DNA of 64,000 nt from Lathyrus oleraceus. Lineage: Eukaryota > Streptophyta > Magnoliopsida > Fabales > Fabaceae. Position numbers and translations under genes: made by a program. The notes beneath the pieces were generated by a model. That model ran no database searches, was not told where the DNA came from, and saw nothing but the letters and a program-made list of their open reading frames with translations. Positions 1 through 10,672 of the stretch are shown piece after piece. The stretch spans positions 438,025,851 to 438,089,850 of the forward strand of contig NC_066580.1 of assembly GCF_024323335.1 (NCBI RefSeq). Direction: 5' to 3'. How positions within the stretch are numbered: position 1 is the stretch's first letter; each line of letters opens with the position of its first letter.

Positions 1-255
1 CCTAAAGAAACAAGAGGGTATTACTTCTACAATCCTTCGGAGGGCAAAGTGTTTGTCGCTCGAACTGGAGTTTTCCTAGAAAAGGATTTTATTTTCAAAG
101 GAATCAGTGGGAGGAAAGTAGAGCTTGAAGAAATTCAAGAATCACAAAGCATTGATACACCTATGGAGGAATTAAAGCAGGAAACACAAGTAGTTGTGGA
201 AGAGCAACCTGCTAAAGTAGAACAAGACCAACGTAGGTCAAGCAGGATATGTCAC
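1..255 (+). pseudogene. Angela/BARE-like Ty1/copia polyprotein, fragment before the RT domain (left part)
   Basis: Frame 1 is open from the first base and encodes the linker between integrase and reverse transcriptase of a Ty1/copia Pol (starts PKETRGYYFYNPSEG, ends at the basic RRSSRI stretch that usually precedes the RT). The reading stops making sense at 256, where an Ogre LTR begins, and resumes in the same frame at 25816. The 5-base GTCAC at 251-255 is repeated at 25811-25815 as the target duplication of that insertion. Gag, protease, integrase and the 5' LTR lie outside the window. Continuation of one polyprotein across the insert is seen directly; the Angela assignment rests on the RT and LTR farther right and is inference. 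Confidence 0.85.
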
Positions 256-1133
256 TGTCATACCCCAAAATTTGCCTGTTAATTTTTATGATAAATTGAT
301 TCATGCATAGCATTCATTTCACATTTGCATTCATTCATTAGCATACATTCTCATATAAATTATAAATTTTAATTTATTTATTATGTGATACAGATATAAA
401 AAATAATAATGATTTTGGTTATCTGTATGATATAAATAAATTTTATATATATAAATAAAATAGTTTTAATTTAATGATAAATAAAAATAGATTTGAATTT
501 TAATTGTATAATTAAAATTTTAAATTAATTTTATCTGTTAAAGCTCATTAAATTATAATAACTATTTTTTATAATTTAGTGACTCATGTTCCATTTATTC
601 ATTATTTATAAATAGTATTTATTTAGTAATTCATGTTTTTTACTTAATAAAATTTATTTATAAGAGTAACACTTTTTTAAAAGCCCATAAATTATAAAAT
701 AATTTTGGTTGATATAAGTAAGAATAATTTTGATTTTTTTTAAATGATGAAAGTAAAAATAGAAATAGGTTTAAATTTTAATTCAATTATGTAACTAAAA
801 TTTAAATTATTTTTTATTTGTTAAGAGTCATTTAAGTTATTCATTATTTATAATAATATTTGTATTTAATAAGTATTTATTTATAATAATAGATATTTAA
901 GACCAAATCCAAACCAAAAATATATAAATAATCATAGTATTATTTATCATATGATGGTTTTGTTTTATAAAAATAATTTTGGCTCTAATTTAATAACAAA
1001 ATTTAAATTTGAACTTTTGAAATACCAGCCCATGCAAAATGTTAGAGCTAACTCTCCTAAATTATATGGTGAGATCCTAAAATATAGGAAAGGATCCAAA
1101 TATTTAGTAAGGTTAAACCCTAATCCACATCAT

Positions 1134-1141
1134 TATAAATA
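1134..1141 (+). promoter_or_regulatory. Candidate TATA box of the Ogre 5' LTR (matching box at 23330-23337 in the 3' LTR)
   Basis: TATAAATA preceded by an AT-rich upstream sequence and followed by a purine-rich leader. The same box and surroundings occur in the 3' LTR. If used, U3 is about 0.88 kb and R-U5 about 2.4 kb. Assignment is by sequence only. Confidence 0.55.
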
Positions 1142-1986
1142 CTTCATATGGCTGCAGCGAGAGAGGGGGAAGACGAAAAAGAGGAGAGATACAACAGAAG
1201 AAGATACACAAGGCAAGGCAGAAGCAAGAAGATTCACAGGCAGGGAAAAGAGAAGCAACCAGAAAGCACTCATAGTCTGAATAAGAACAACACACATACA
1301 GTGAGCAAGCTAGAAGAATCAAATCCCCAATAAGTGTTCATTAGGGAATTTGCATCCAGCATGATTACCTTGCAATACTCCTTAATTCATGCATGAATAA
1401 TATTGGTTTAATATATATTGAGATGATGTATTCATGGTTTGGTGGATGTTGATATTGCTTTATTCAAGTATGCATCTGTTCTTGATATGTCATAGCATGT
1501 TGGAGAAATTTTGTTTGCATGATTAAAGAATTATATCTGTCATTTAATTATTATTATATGAGTGTTATTTCTAGCATGATTATGTTTATTTCACATACTG
1601 TTATTACATAATAATGATGATGATATAATGGTGATAATATAAATCATTGGTTGTCTTTAACATGTATGTGTAAGGTTTGTTTTATCATTATCACTTGCAC
1701 TAAAGAGAACTAATACATGAGTAAAATAATATAAGCTTCTTGATTTGTGCATGGCTATTTTTATTATTGCATGATGATTACATATGATCTTATTTTATGT
1801 GTGTGGTTTGATATAAGATGAAGTTACAGGTTTGTTATATTCACATGAAAGAAACAGCATGAGAAAAAATAAAGTAGTTTGCCGTAAGAGAGAAAGATGT
1901 AACATGCATGGTGGTGTTGTGTCAAAATGGAAAAATCCATGTAGAACTAATATATATTTTAATGAAGGCGAATAAATAACGAATGG

Positions 1987-2047
1987 ACCAACATGGCTCG
2001 TTGGTAGCTCCTCCCTCATTGCAACGTAGAGGTCCTGGGTTTGAGCC
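1987..2047 (+). promoter_or_regulatory. tRNA-like A-box/B-box module (SINE-head-like) inside the Ogre LTR; also at 24186-24246
   Basis: TGGCTCGTTGGTAG (1994-2007) matches the RNA polymerase III A box and GGGTTTGAGCC (2037-2047) the B box. They are 43 nt apart start to start, the distance found in tRNAs and tRNA-derived SINE heads. The 3' LTR copy keeps both (24193-24206; 24236-24246, one base changed). No cloverleaf acceptor or T stem can be drawn, so this is not a tRNA gene. A SINE-head remnant trapped in the ancestral LTR is the likeliest reading. Confidence 0.5.
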
Positions 2048-3581
2048 AATAGGACCTATTTTTTAGCTTTAACTTTTCAGTGTTTTTATTATGTTTACTC
2101 CCTTTCCACTATAATTAATTCACCACTATTTTTCTATTATTAAAATAAAACCCATTAATTAATTTTCTAATTATATATTTTTTTTCCCTCTTTTCTTTTA
2201 AAATATCTATCAATTTAGTCTAAGTTTTTCCATAAATTCATAAAAAAAATAAAAAAAATTCTATTATTATAGACTAAAAATATTCTTAATTCATTCTTAA
2301 ATTTAGTTTATTTATTTCATTTGTCATGAACTTTCTATGTAATCGATTTAATTAGGATTTTTTTTTATTTCTTTCTTTTTAGTTTAATTAGGTTTTATTA
2401 TTTTGTATGCCCTTTTAATTTTGTACTCGTTAATTAAGATTTAGATATTTTATATCCCCTTTTAAATTATGTACCCCCCATCCCGAAGCCATGTAATAGC
2501 GTAGTCTTATTTTTCGCACTTTAATTTTTCCATACTGTGAATATAATTGTCTAGATGTATGCTAATAGGATTGCATGGAAAGATAAATAATCGAACTTAG
2601 ATAAATTAATTCAAGATAATATATCCGAATCCAATCATTTCCACACTTGCACCTCTAGGGTAACCCTCTCTTTGTTGCCTTACGATATTACGGTCATGTC
2701 CCGCGAATGTGGGGATACCCTTAGCAAAGACCCTTTCGATTAAATCATCATCATCCCTAAACAGATAAGTCATAGTCCCTTCGATCAAAAGGTCAACGTC
2801 CCTACAAGATAAATCATAGTCCCTCGAACGTTGCCTTCGAATATATGACCTTGTCCCTCGAACGTTGCCTTCGAATATATGACTTTGTCCCTCGATGACC
2901 CTTTGTTGTAGCCTGCGATTAAATGATAATCGTCCCTTCGAATGCTAAGGTATCCTTACAAATGTTGCCTTCAATGACCAATCGACGACCCCACGATGTC
3001 CCTTTACATCCAAAGGATAAGACTACTTACTTCTCAATAGTAAGGACAATTTTACCCTCCTAAGGATAGGAAATACCTATAAAGATCTTGGTTAGGTATA
3101 ACTCTTAAATGCTTGCTCACAACTTAAAATACTTTTCACACCTCACACTTTTCAAAACATCTTTTAGAAAATCACCACTTGGTATACATTCGCACCAGAA
3201 TCATCGCCGAGTTATATTTTTCTAAACATCTTTCAAAATCAAACGAGATAAACACTTTGTATACATTCGTACAAGAATCATTACAAAGTTAAACTCTCCT
3301 TTCAAAATATTTTCTAAACACACCACATTCCTCAAACACTTTCTCAAACAAGGAAAACATAAGTGAGTTAAGCAATTAAGAGCCCATGGATAACCATGGA
3401 TACAAAGGGTGCTAACACCTTCCCTTTGTATAATGTACCTCCCGAACTCAAAATCTAATCAAGGTCTTTCCTGTTCTTTTCCGCCTTTCCTTATTGGATA
3501 AAAGAAAAGTCGGTGGCGACTCTTGCTATCCGCAACATAGCTTTTCAAAGCAAAAACACAGAGTCAGTTCACTGTATCACA

Positions 3582-3605
3582 GAACTAGCGACTCTGCTGG
3601 GGAAT
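3582..3605 (+). promoter_or_regulatory. Ogre primer-binding site region
   Basis: Directly after the LTR end lies GAACTAGCGACTCTGCTGGG, close to the tRNA-Arg-type primer site (GCGACTCTGCTGGGG core) characteristic of Ogre elements. It fixes the LTR boundary at 3581. Confidence 0.75.
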
Positions 3606-4313
3606 CTTAAAAAGAGAGCTTACCTTAAAGATAAGATCACTTATGTTTTCGAATTGTTTCTTTGTCTGATTTACTTTTAAGGGATTGTTTGGGTATTCTA
3701 TGCTTGAGTGAAAGATCCTACACCCGGATCTAGTGTACCTTAGGTAAGTAGCAAGAGATCATCGTGACTGTCCGGCGTATACTGGAATGGTTAAAATGAT
3801 GGCTACTGTTAATGTGACTTTGGATGTCCTGATGTTCCTCATGTTTACTTAGGGAAAATTTTGGCGTCTGCATGGTGTCATCAAAGCATTAACCAGACCT
3901 TTAGAACCCTAATTGACTCATCCTAGCCATTAGAAAGTAGTGAGATAACTGACTTCGGTTCCGACTGGGGTTGGTTGATACTCGATACTACACTCTTTGA
4001 GATTGGACTTTAGGGAAATTTTGGTCAACCGCTTGGTGTTGCACTGAAGTGGACTTAAGGAAAGGTCAATGATTTGAGATCCTTCTAGAACCCGGTTACT
4101 ATTCTAGGACAGGTTGAACCAACCAAACTTCAGTGGGGAGGGTACTTACCTATGGAACTCATGCAAGCCTTAAAACCTAGGAATGATTGTGGTGTGACTT
4201 GTTTGTGCTTGTTACTTACTTGACATCATAACATCATAACATCATGACATCATGGCATTGTACTAACCATTTCGAGGACTTAGGGATTTAACTTTGCTCT
4301 GTTTTGTAGGGCT
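3606..4313 (+). other. Ogre 5' untranslated leader
   Basis: About 0.7 kb with no convincing ORF between the primer site and ORF1. Typical leader of the family; no motif recognised beyond two repeated ATAACATCATAACATC-type runs near 4225-4255. Confidence 0.6.
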
Positions 4314-5642
4314 ATGGCTTCCAGGAAGACCATCCGGATCAATTTTGTAGCGACCTCTCTTCAACTCAAGGATTTAGTGTCAGAATTTCCCGATCATGCT
4401 CAGTTCATCAAGAAACATGGTTATCTCCTCAATTTAGTTACCACCGGTTTCAAGGAAGATATAATGAGAGTTCTATTCCAGTTCTTCGATCCTAAACATC
4501 ATTGCTTCACCTTCCCAGATTATCAGTTGATACCCACATTAGAAGAATTTTCCAGGTTGCTTGGGATACCTATCCTTGATCAAACACCTTTCAGTGGTTT
4601 AGAAAAGATTCCGAGGTCTGAAGAGGTTGTCGCGGCTTTACACATGACAAAGTCCGACATTGAAACTAATTGGGTAACAAGAAGTGAAGTTAAGGGTTTA
4701 CTTGCCAAATTTCTGATAAATAAGGCCCGAGAATTCCTAAAAGCTATGAGTGTCAACGCTTTCGAAGATGTTCTAGCATTACTAATCTATGGTTTGGTGC
4801 TATTTCCTAATCCGGATCAATTCATAGACATGAATGCTGTTAAGATATTTCTCACTCATAACCCTGTGCCCACCTTGCTTGGAGACATTTTGCATTCACT
4901 TCACACTCGTACTATGAAAAGGCAAGGGACTCTCATGTGTTGCGTACCTTTATTATCTAGGTGGTTTATTTCGCACCTTCCTCAATCAGTCTTGAAGAAT
5001 TAGCAAAATTTGAAATGGTCTCAAAGGATAATGTCGCTCTCCCATTCAGACATCCATTGGTGTCCCCAACCCAAAGAAAATGTTATCATCATTGACCGTT
5101 ATGGAGAATTCTCTAACGTACCACTCCTGGGGATAAGAGGAGGTATTACTTATAATCCTGCTTTAGCCCTACGTCAGTTTGGTTATGCTCGAAGAGATGG
5201 TCCACATGAAATAATTATCCAAGGCACTGTGTTTGACTATGACAATGATTCTCAAGGTCTCCGTCAAAGGTTTGTACGAGCTTGGGGCATGGTGAAAAGA
5301 AGTACTTTAGGACATAAAAACTCTATTCCTATGGAACCTTGTCTCAGATGGGTACGCGCCAGAGCTCGTGAGCTTATCATGCCATATCTTGCAATCGGAC
5401 CTCTGATTGTTGAACCAAAAGTTGAAGGAGGTACCCCTCAGATCATTCCTTATCCAGATATGCCTACCAATGTTGAAGAGTTGAAGAAATCTTGGATCCA
5501 GTTGAGAGAGGAAAGGGATACTTTTGAAGCTCAATTTTGTGCTGAAAGGAAGAAAGTATTAGAGCTCACCAGCCAGCTTAATGAGGAACGAAGTCTCAAT
5601 GCATATCTCCGCCCAAAAAGAAGTCGTCCCTGGGAGACTTGA
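4314..5642 (+). pseudogene. Ogre ORF1 (function unknown), interrupted by one in-frame TAG
   Basis: One frame runs from the ATG at 4314 (MASRKTIRINF) to the TGA at 5640-5642 with a single premature TAG at 5001-5003, giving pieces of 229 and 212 residues. The downstream piece (LKWSQRIMSLSHSDIHW..., PLLGIRGGITYNPALALRQFG...) continues the same protein without frameshift, so this is a point nonsense change. The last 50 residues form a charged helix, probably coiled-coil (KSWIQLREERDTFEAQF). ORF1 upstream of gag is a hallmark of Ogre elements; its biochemical role is not established. The start is the first ATG in frame after the leader. Confidence 0.85.
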
Positions 5643-5835
5643 GCTTCCATTTTTTCTTGTAATGAACATTGATTAAAGAAATTATTAATAAAAGTTCTCC
5701 TTTTTGGTGGTTTACGCAAAGTTAAATTCCAAAAGTCCTTGAAAACATTTCATACATTGCATAACATAACATAACATTGCATAACAGGTACTCTAAAGGA
5801 TCAATGTTCTCACGGTCTTCCTCTCAAACAGAAAA

Positions 5836-8793
5836 ATGGCCCTCGAACAAACTGTCAAGGATCTCCAGGCTCAGAATGCTCAATTCCAGGAGATGATCTT
5901 GAACTTATCCAAGGGGCAGGAGGAACTGAAGACTCTATTGCTCGAGAAGAAGAAAGACAAGAAATCTGTGAGTTACATTAACCCGGGAAGAAGGCTTAAA
6001 GGACAGGCTCCAGGAGTCAAGATTGGAATTCCGAAGGATAAAGAAGATGAGACAGAAAATGATTCGGAAGATGAGAATATTGATCCCTTCAACCCTGAGG
6101 ACGACTATGAAAATTATGAAAATGAATAGTACTCTCCGAAAGATGATAAGTATAAGTTGTTGGAAGAACGTATGCTAGCTATGGAGGGTCAGAAGGCGCC
6201 CGATCTGGATTTTGAAAGCTTAGGTCTGGTCTCTGATGTGGTCATTCCTCGCAAATTCAAGGTCCCCGCTTTCACTAAGTATGATGGTGCGTCTTGTCCT
6301 CAGATGCATCTGAGAGCTTATGTGAGAAAGATCCAGCCGTATACCACTGATAGGAAGCTATGGATCCATTTCTTCCAAGAGAGTCTGTCCGGCACACAGT
6401 TAGAGTGGTATTATCAGCTCGAGAGCTCTAACATCCGCACCTGGACTGATTTAACGACAGCTTTCTACAAGCACTACCAGTATAATTCTGAATTAGAACC
6501 TACTCGGCTACAGCTGCAGAATATGACTATGGGCTCTAAAGAAAGCTTCAAAGAATATGCTCAAAAATGGAGAGACTTGGCTGGCAGAGTCAAACCCCCT
6601 ATGACTGATCGAGAATTAGTGGACATGTTCATGGGTACACTGACTGGCCCATTCTACAGCCATCTATTGGGAAGTTCCTCATCGGGTTTCACTGAACTTA
6701 AATTGACGAGTGAACATGTTGAAAGCGGCATTCGAAGTGGAAAGATACAGGCGGCTACCTCTGCAAGCACCAAAAAGTCCTATCAGGGGAAGAATGAATC
6801 AAATGCTGTGTACGGTCAAAGGGGTCATAACAAGAAAAATCGTGACCATACTGTTGGAGCAGTTACGATTGCAGCACCGCCATCTCAAAACTTCCAACAC
6901 AGACAAGACAGGTCAAGAAGGCAGTTTACCAAGATCAATATGACTTTAGCACAAGCACTGCAGGGTATGCTAAAAGCAAATTTAATTACCCTCAGAGATC
7001 CTCCTGCAAATCCCAACACTACTTCTCCTCGTTATAATCCCAATGCCAGGTGTACATATCACTCTGATAGCCCCGGGCATGATACAAACAATTGTTGGTT
7101 ATTGAAGAATAAGATTCAGGATATGATCGACGCTGGAGAAATTGAATTTGATCCTCCGGAGACTCCTAATGTCATCACTGCTCCTATGCCTAATCATGAC
7201 AAGACTGTTAATGTTGTGGATGAAAATTCTCACATTACTAATGTAGTTGACTTAGCATCTCCTCTCCTGATCATCAAGAAGAATTTATTGCAAGCTGGTT
7301 TATTTCCAGGTTGTGCTGAAAATTGCGATCTCTGTATACTCCGACCCAATGATTGCTTGAAGTTGAGGAATGGTATTCAACGGCTGATGGATGATCGTAC
7401 AATTCTCTTTGAAAAGATTCCTAAGGTGGAAAACCCTATTGAAGAAATATTTGTGATTGCTAGGTCCAAAGTTCCAGTGAAGATTACCGCTACTAGAGTG
7501 CATGTGAATATTACTGCTGAGCCCAAGATAGCTCCCATAATTATTACTGCACCTGGCCCAGTACCGTATTCCTCAAGAAAAGCCATTCCGTGGAATTATG
7601 GAGGTGATGTTTACATCCACGACATAAAGCAAGATGATAATTCTGCTAATCCTAATGACGTTGACATTGTTGGGACTAGTAAAATTACTCGAAGTGGAAG
7701 GATCTTCTCTCTAGAAATCTCACCTCCCGCCCCTGAAACTCGAGGAAAGGGACCAGTAATCAATCCTTCTCAGTCAAAGACACCAGTCAAAGTTACTACC
7801 GAAGATGTTGCCAAGCAGGAAATGGAAGAAATGCTGAAAATCATCCGTAAGAGTGATTTTGATGTGGTAGAACAGCTGGGGCATGCTCCGTCTAAAATTT
7901 CGATGTTATCCTTGTTGTTATCTTCTGAATCTCATGCCAGTGCGTTGATAAAATTCTTGAAGACCGCTCATGTACCTCAGGAGACATTTGTCGATCAGTT
8001 AGAAAATTATGTTGCTAACTTGGCTGTTGATAATGGCATAGGCTTTTCTGATGCTGATCTGACACCAGCAGGAAAGAATCACAATAAAGCTCTGAATATC
8101 TCCATTGAGTGTAAGAGGATCACCTTGTCTCATGTCTTGATCGACAATGGCTCTTCTTTGAATGTGCTACCGAAAGTTGTGCTCGATAAGCTTGATTGTA
8201 AAAGCAATGAACTGAAACCTAGTGACGTTGTGGTGCGTGCTTACGATGGTGCGAAGAGTGTTGTCCATGGTGAAGTGGTTCTCCCTATCAAGATAGGACC
8301 TCAAGTCTTCAACACTACCTGTTACGTAATGAACATTCGTCCTGCCTATTCTTGCTTGCTGGGACGCCCTTGGATCCATGGGGCAAGTGTTCTAGCTTCG
8401 TCTCTCCATCAAAAGCTGAGGTATCCAATAGAGGGCAAGATTGTCACTGTGTATGGAGAAGAAGAGTATATTGTCAGTAGTGTGCATACCTTCAGATACG
8501 TCGAGATGGATGGTGAATTCTTTGAGACTCCTTCTCAGTCATTTGAAGTAGTTCCTCCGACCAGTCCTGTCCTTAAGCCAACTTCCCGTGTGCCCAAGGT
8601 TATTCGTGCTCCTCCTGCTATGATTTCTCTGAAAGATGCTCAGGCCGTGGTTGAAGATGGTGGTCGTACTGGCTGGGGTCAACTGATCGAGGTACCGTAC
8701 AAGTCTGATAAATTTGGCATGGGGTTTAGCTCTGAAAAGATAGTCAAAGATCAGATTAATGCTGTAGAAGATGCTGATAGCGATTGCGACTTG
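5836..8793 (+). pseudogene. Ogre gag-pro, main part, with in-frame TAG at 6127
   Basis: ATG at 5836 opens a frame with an N-terminal coiled coil (LEQTVKDLQAQNAQFQEM) and an acidic stretch. It meets a TAG at 6127-6129, then continues in the same frame to 8793. Visible parts: capsid-type retrotransposon Gag (GTQLEWYYQLESSNIRTW near 6391), a zinc-knuckle-like C/H run (CTYHSDSPGHDTNNC near 7051) and an aspartic protease with the active-site stretch VLIDNGSSLNVLP (Asp codon near 8142). Pro ends in an acidic linker (NAVEDADSDCDL) where the chromovirus inserted. The DNG instead of DTG/DSG is usual for this lineage. Translation resumes at 16837 in frame. Confidence 0.9.
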
Positions 8794-8923
8794 TGTAACA
8801 CCCCGAATAAAATAAGAGAATTATTTAAATTAAGTTAATAATATATTTAATAATTTAATTAAATAAATTGAATTATTGGATTATTATTATTATTATTATT
8901 TTGGAATAATAATTATTGGAAAA

Positions 8924-8930
8924 TATATAA
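8924..8930 (+). promoter_or_regulatory. Candidate TATA box in chromovirus 1 5' LTR (equivalent at 15198-15204)
   Basis: TATATAA, 130 bp into the LTR, followed by the GA-rich leader expected after transcription start. It implies a very short U3 and a long R-U5 of about 1.6 kb. Sequence-based only. Confidence 0.55.
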
Positions 8931-9090
8931 GTTGGAATAAGGAAAAAGAGTTTTCATTTTTTAAAAGGGTTTTACGTGAAAACGGAGAAGCTGCAGAGAA
9001 GAGGAGAAAAGGGCAAAGAGGAAGAGCTAGAGAGCAAAGGTTGAAGAACGGAAAAGCTTGGAGCTTAGAGATTTTGCCGGATTAACTCAG

Positions 9091-10226
9091 GTAAGGGGGG
9101 GTTTATCGTCGTTTGATGGGTATTATAGATTAACATGTCATGGGTAGTGATAGCCGTTGAATTGACCCTAATTGGGATTATGAATGCTGGAAAATTTCGT
9201 TGGATGAAACTGTGTTTAGGCTGTAATTGAATATGTGTTTGGGTTAGTTGTGAATTTCCGAACGTATGACTTTTTACGGAATTGGAATCGGAGGTCCGGA
9301 AGTCCTCCAACGGCGGAAAATGCGGAGAACTCTGCATTCTGCCTTGTGTTAGCGCAGGGACTGCTGTTTTGCCTGCGTTAACCGGTTAACCCAGGGTGTT
9401 AACCGGTTAACACTGTTATAATTTGTGAAAGTGTGCTGTTTTGCCTGCGTTAACCGGTTAACCCAGGGCGTTAACCGGTTAACACTGTTGCGTTTTGCCA
9501 GAAAATGTATTTTTGTCCTGCGTTAACCGGTTAACCCAGGGCGTTAACCGGTTAACACTGTTGGAAATTGGAAAATTTGATATTTTAATGTTGTGAACAT
9601 AATTGGTGATTGGCATATTCTCGTTGATTTCGATGAGTAATTTTATTGAGTTTATGTTATTAAGTGGTGATATAAATATGTTGATAAGTTGTGTTAAGTT
9701 GTTGAAAATACTGAGTTGTAGGCTTGATGAGCCAACGTTGATTATAAGTTGATTATGTTGAAAACATTGTTGTGTTGCTGTTATTATTATGTTGTCGGAA
9801 TTTAAAGTCGTGTATGCCATGTATATTTCATATGCATTAAGTCGGAGCTTTGCTCACACCACGTTGGCCTGGATTGGCAAAAATCGGAGCTTTGCTCACA
9901 CCACGTTGGCCTGGATTGGCAAATTTTAAGTTGAAAGTTGAAGGCTTATGCCTTGATGCCCACTAAAATGGCAATGATTTTAAGTTGGGAGTTTTACTCC
10001 GATTGGTACCACATGCATGACGAGTCGAGTCTCATTTGAGTTGCATTTTATGTTGTTATTGAGTTGCATTTTTCGTTGTTATTGAGTATGATATTTGAGT
10101 TGATGTGCCGTTACTGAATGCATGATATGATTAGGGTGATTAACGTGTAAATTTACTTAACATAACATGATAATTTATAATGTTTGTTATATCGATTGAG
10201 GAACTCACCCTTACAACTATTTTCAG
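9091..10226 (+). other. Candidate leader intron inside chromovirus 1 5' LTR (equivalent 15365-16499)
   Basis: ACTCAG|GTAAGG at 9085-9096 is a near-perfect plant donor and CTATTTTCAG|G ending at 10226 a near-perfect acceptor after a T-rich stretch. Splicing would remove 1136 nt, including the palindrome array, from the 5' untranslated leader upstream of gag. The second chromovirus family keeps both sites at equivalent places although the sequence between them differs. Inference; no RNA evidence here. Confidence 0.45.
9377..9556. repeat. Array of six GTTAACCGGTTAAC palindromes in the chromovirus 1 LTR
   Basis: Perfect 14-bp palindromes at 9377, 9398, 9449, 9470, 9522 and 9543, in three pairs separated by CCAGGGYG; pair spacing about 72 bp. 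All six are also intact in the 3' LTR (15650-15829). Confidence 0.95.
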
Positions 10227-10562
10227 GTAACGAGCAATGAGTTGAGTAGAAGCTAATGCTTGGAGTCTAGTGTAGTCTACGTAGTGGGTCGTGCTCTGAT
10301 AGATGTAACATCGGGACGGGATGTTTTAATTGTTTACTGTTGATTGTTGAACCTTTTTACCTGTAAAACATTATATGTTTTGAATGGTTGGTTGATTCTA
10401 TCCGCTGCGAATTTTGCAAAAATGTTGTTTTGATTAAATAAAGAGCATGACAGTTATTATGGTGTGAAATGTTGTGTGACACCCTTGGTGCATGATTACT
10501 CTGATATAAATATTGTTGTTGTTATTAAATAATTGGGGTATTTTAGAAGGGTGTTACATTAG

Positions 10563-10574
10563 TGGTATCAGAGC
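10563..10574 (+). promoter_or_regulatory. Chromovirus 1 primer-binding site
   Basis: TGGTATCAGAGC, complementary to the 3' end of initiator Met-tRNA, starts 4 nt after the LTR end. Confidence 0.9.
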
Positions 10575-10672
10575 AGGTCGGTCTGTCCGGCCAGTTGTCG
10601 TGTCGTTACTGTCTAACAATTGTGTAATTATTACTAGTCTAACTTTAAGTTGTGTTGTAGTGATAAGTTGAA

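Larger units (their letters stand above)
256..3581 (+). repeat. Ogre 5' LTR
   Basis: TG...CA-bounded LTR, colinear with 22452-25810. Differences by eye are several dozen substitutions plus two large indels: about 80 bp after the tRNA-like box is present only here, and about 100 bp of AT-rich sequence near 24290-24410 is present only in the 3' copy. This divergence is much larger than between the LTRs of the nested chromovirus, consistent with the nesting order. The LTR holds a TATA box (1134-1141), a tRNA-like A/B-box module (1994-2047), a 36-bp tandem duplication near 2821-2892, and a highly conserved end with the GGTGGCGACTC motif near 3513. Confidence 0.93.
8794..10558 (+). repeat. Chromovirus 1, 5' LTR
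   Basis: Begins TGTAACACCCCGAATAAA, ends GGGTGTTACA. Contains a TATATAA box (8924-8930), a purine-rich transcribed leader, a consensus splice donor at 9091, six GTTAACCGGTTAAC palindromes (9377-9556), a 42-bp direct duplication (about 9842-9923) and a consensus splice acceptor ending at 10226. Confidence 0.95.

Noticed and set aside
951..1280. 109-codon ORF present in both Ogre LTRs (also 23147-23476)
   Set aside because: It straddles the LTR TATA box and leader, has low-complexity Lys/Arg composition, and is duplicated only because LTRs are duplicated.
1987..2060. tRNA gene
   Set aside because: Only the A and B boxes fit; acceptor, anticodon and T stems do not pair.
2606..2788. 60-codon minus-strand ORF conserved in both Ogre LTRs (also 24835-25017)
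   Set aside because: Short, LTR-internal, no promoter or family similarity; conserved only as part of the LTR pair.
9479..9820. 113-115-codon minus-strand ORFs in both chromovirus 1 LTRs
   Set aside because: Antisense to the LTR leader, includes the palindrome array, AT-rich composition with no recognisable protein.
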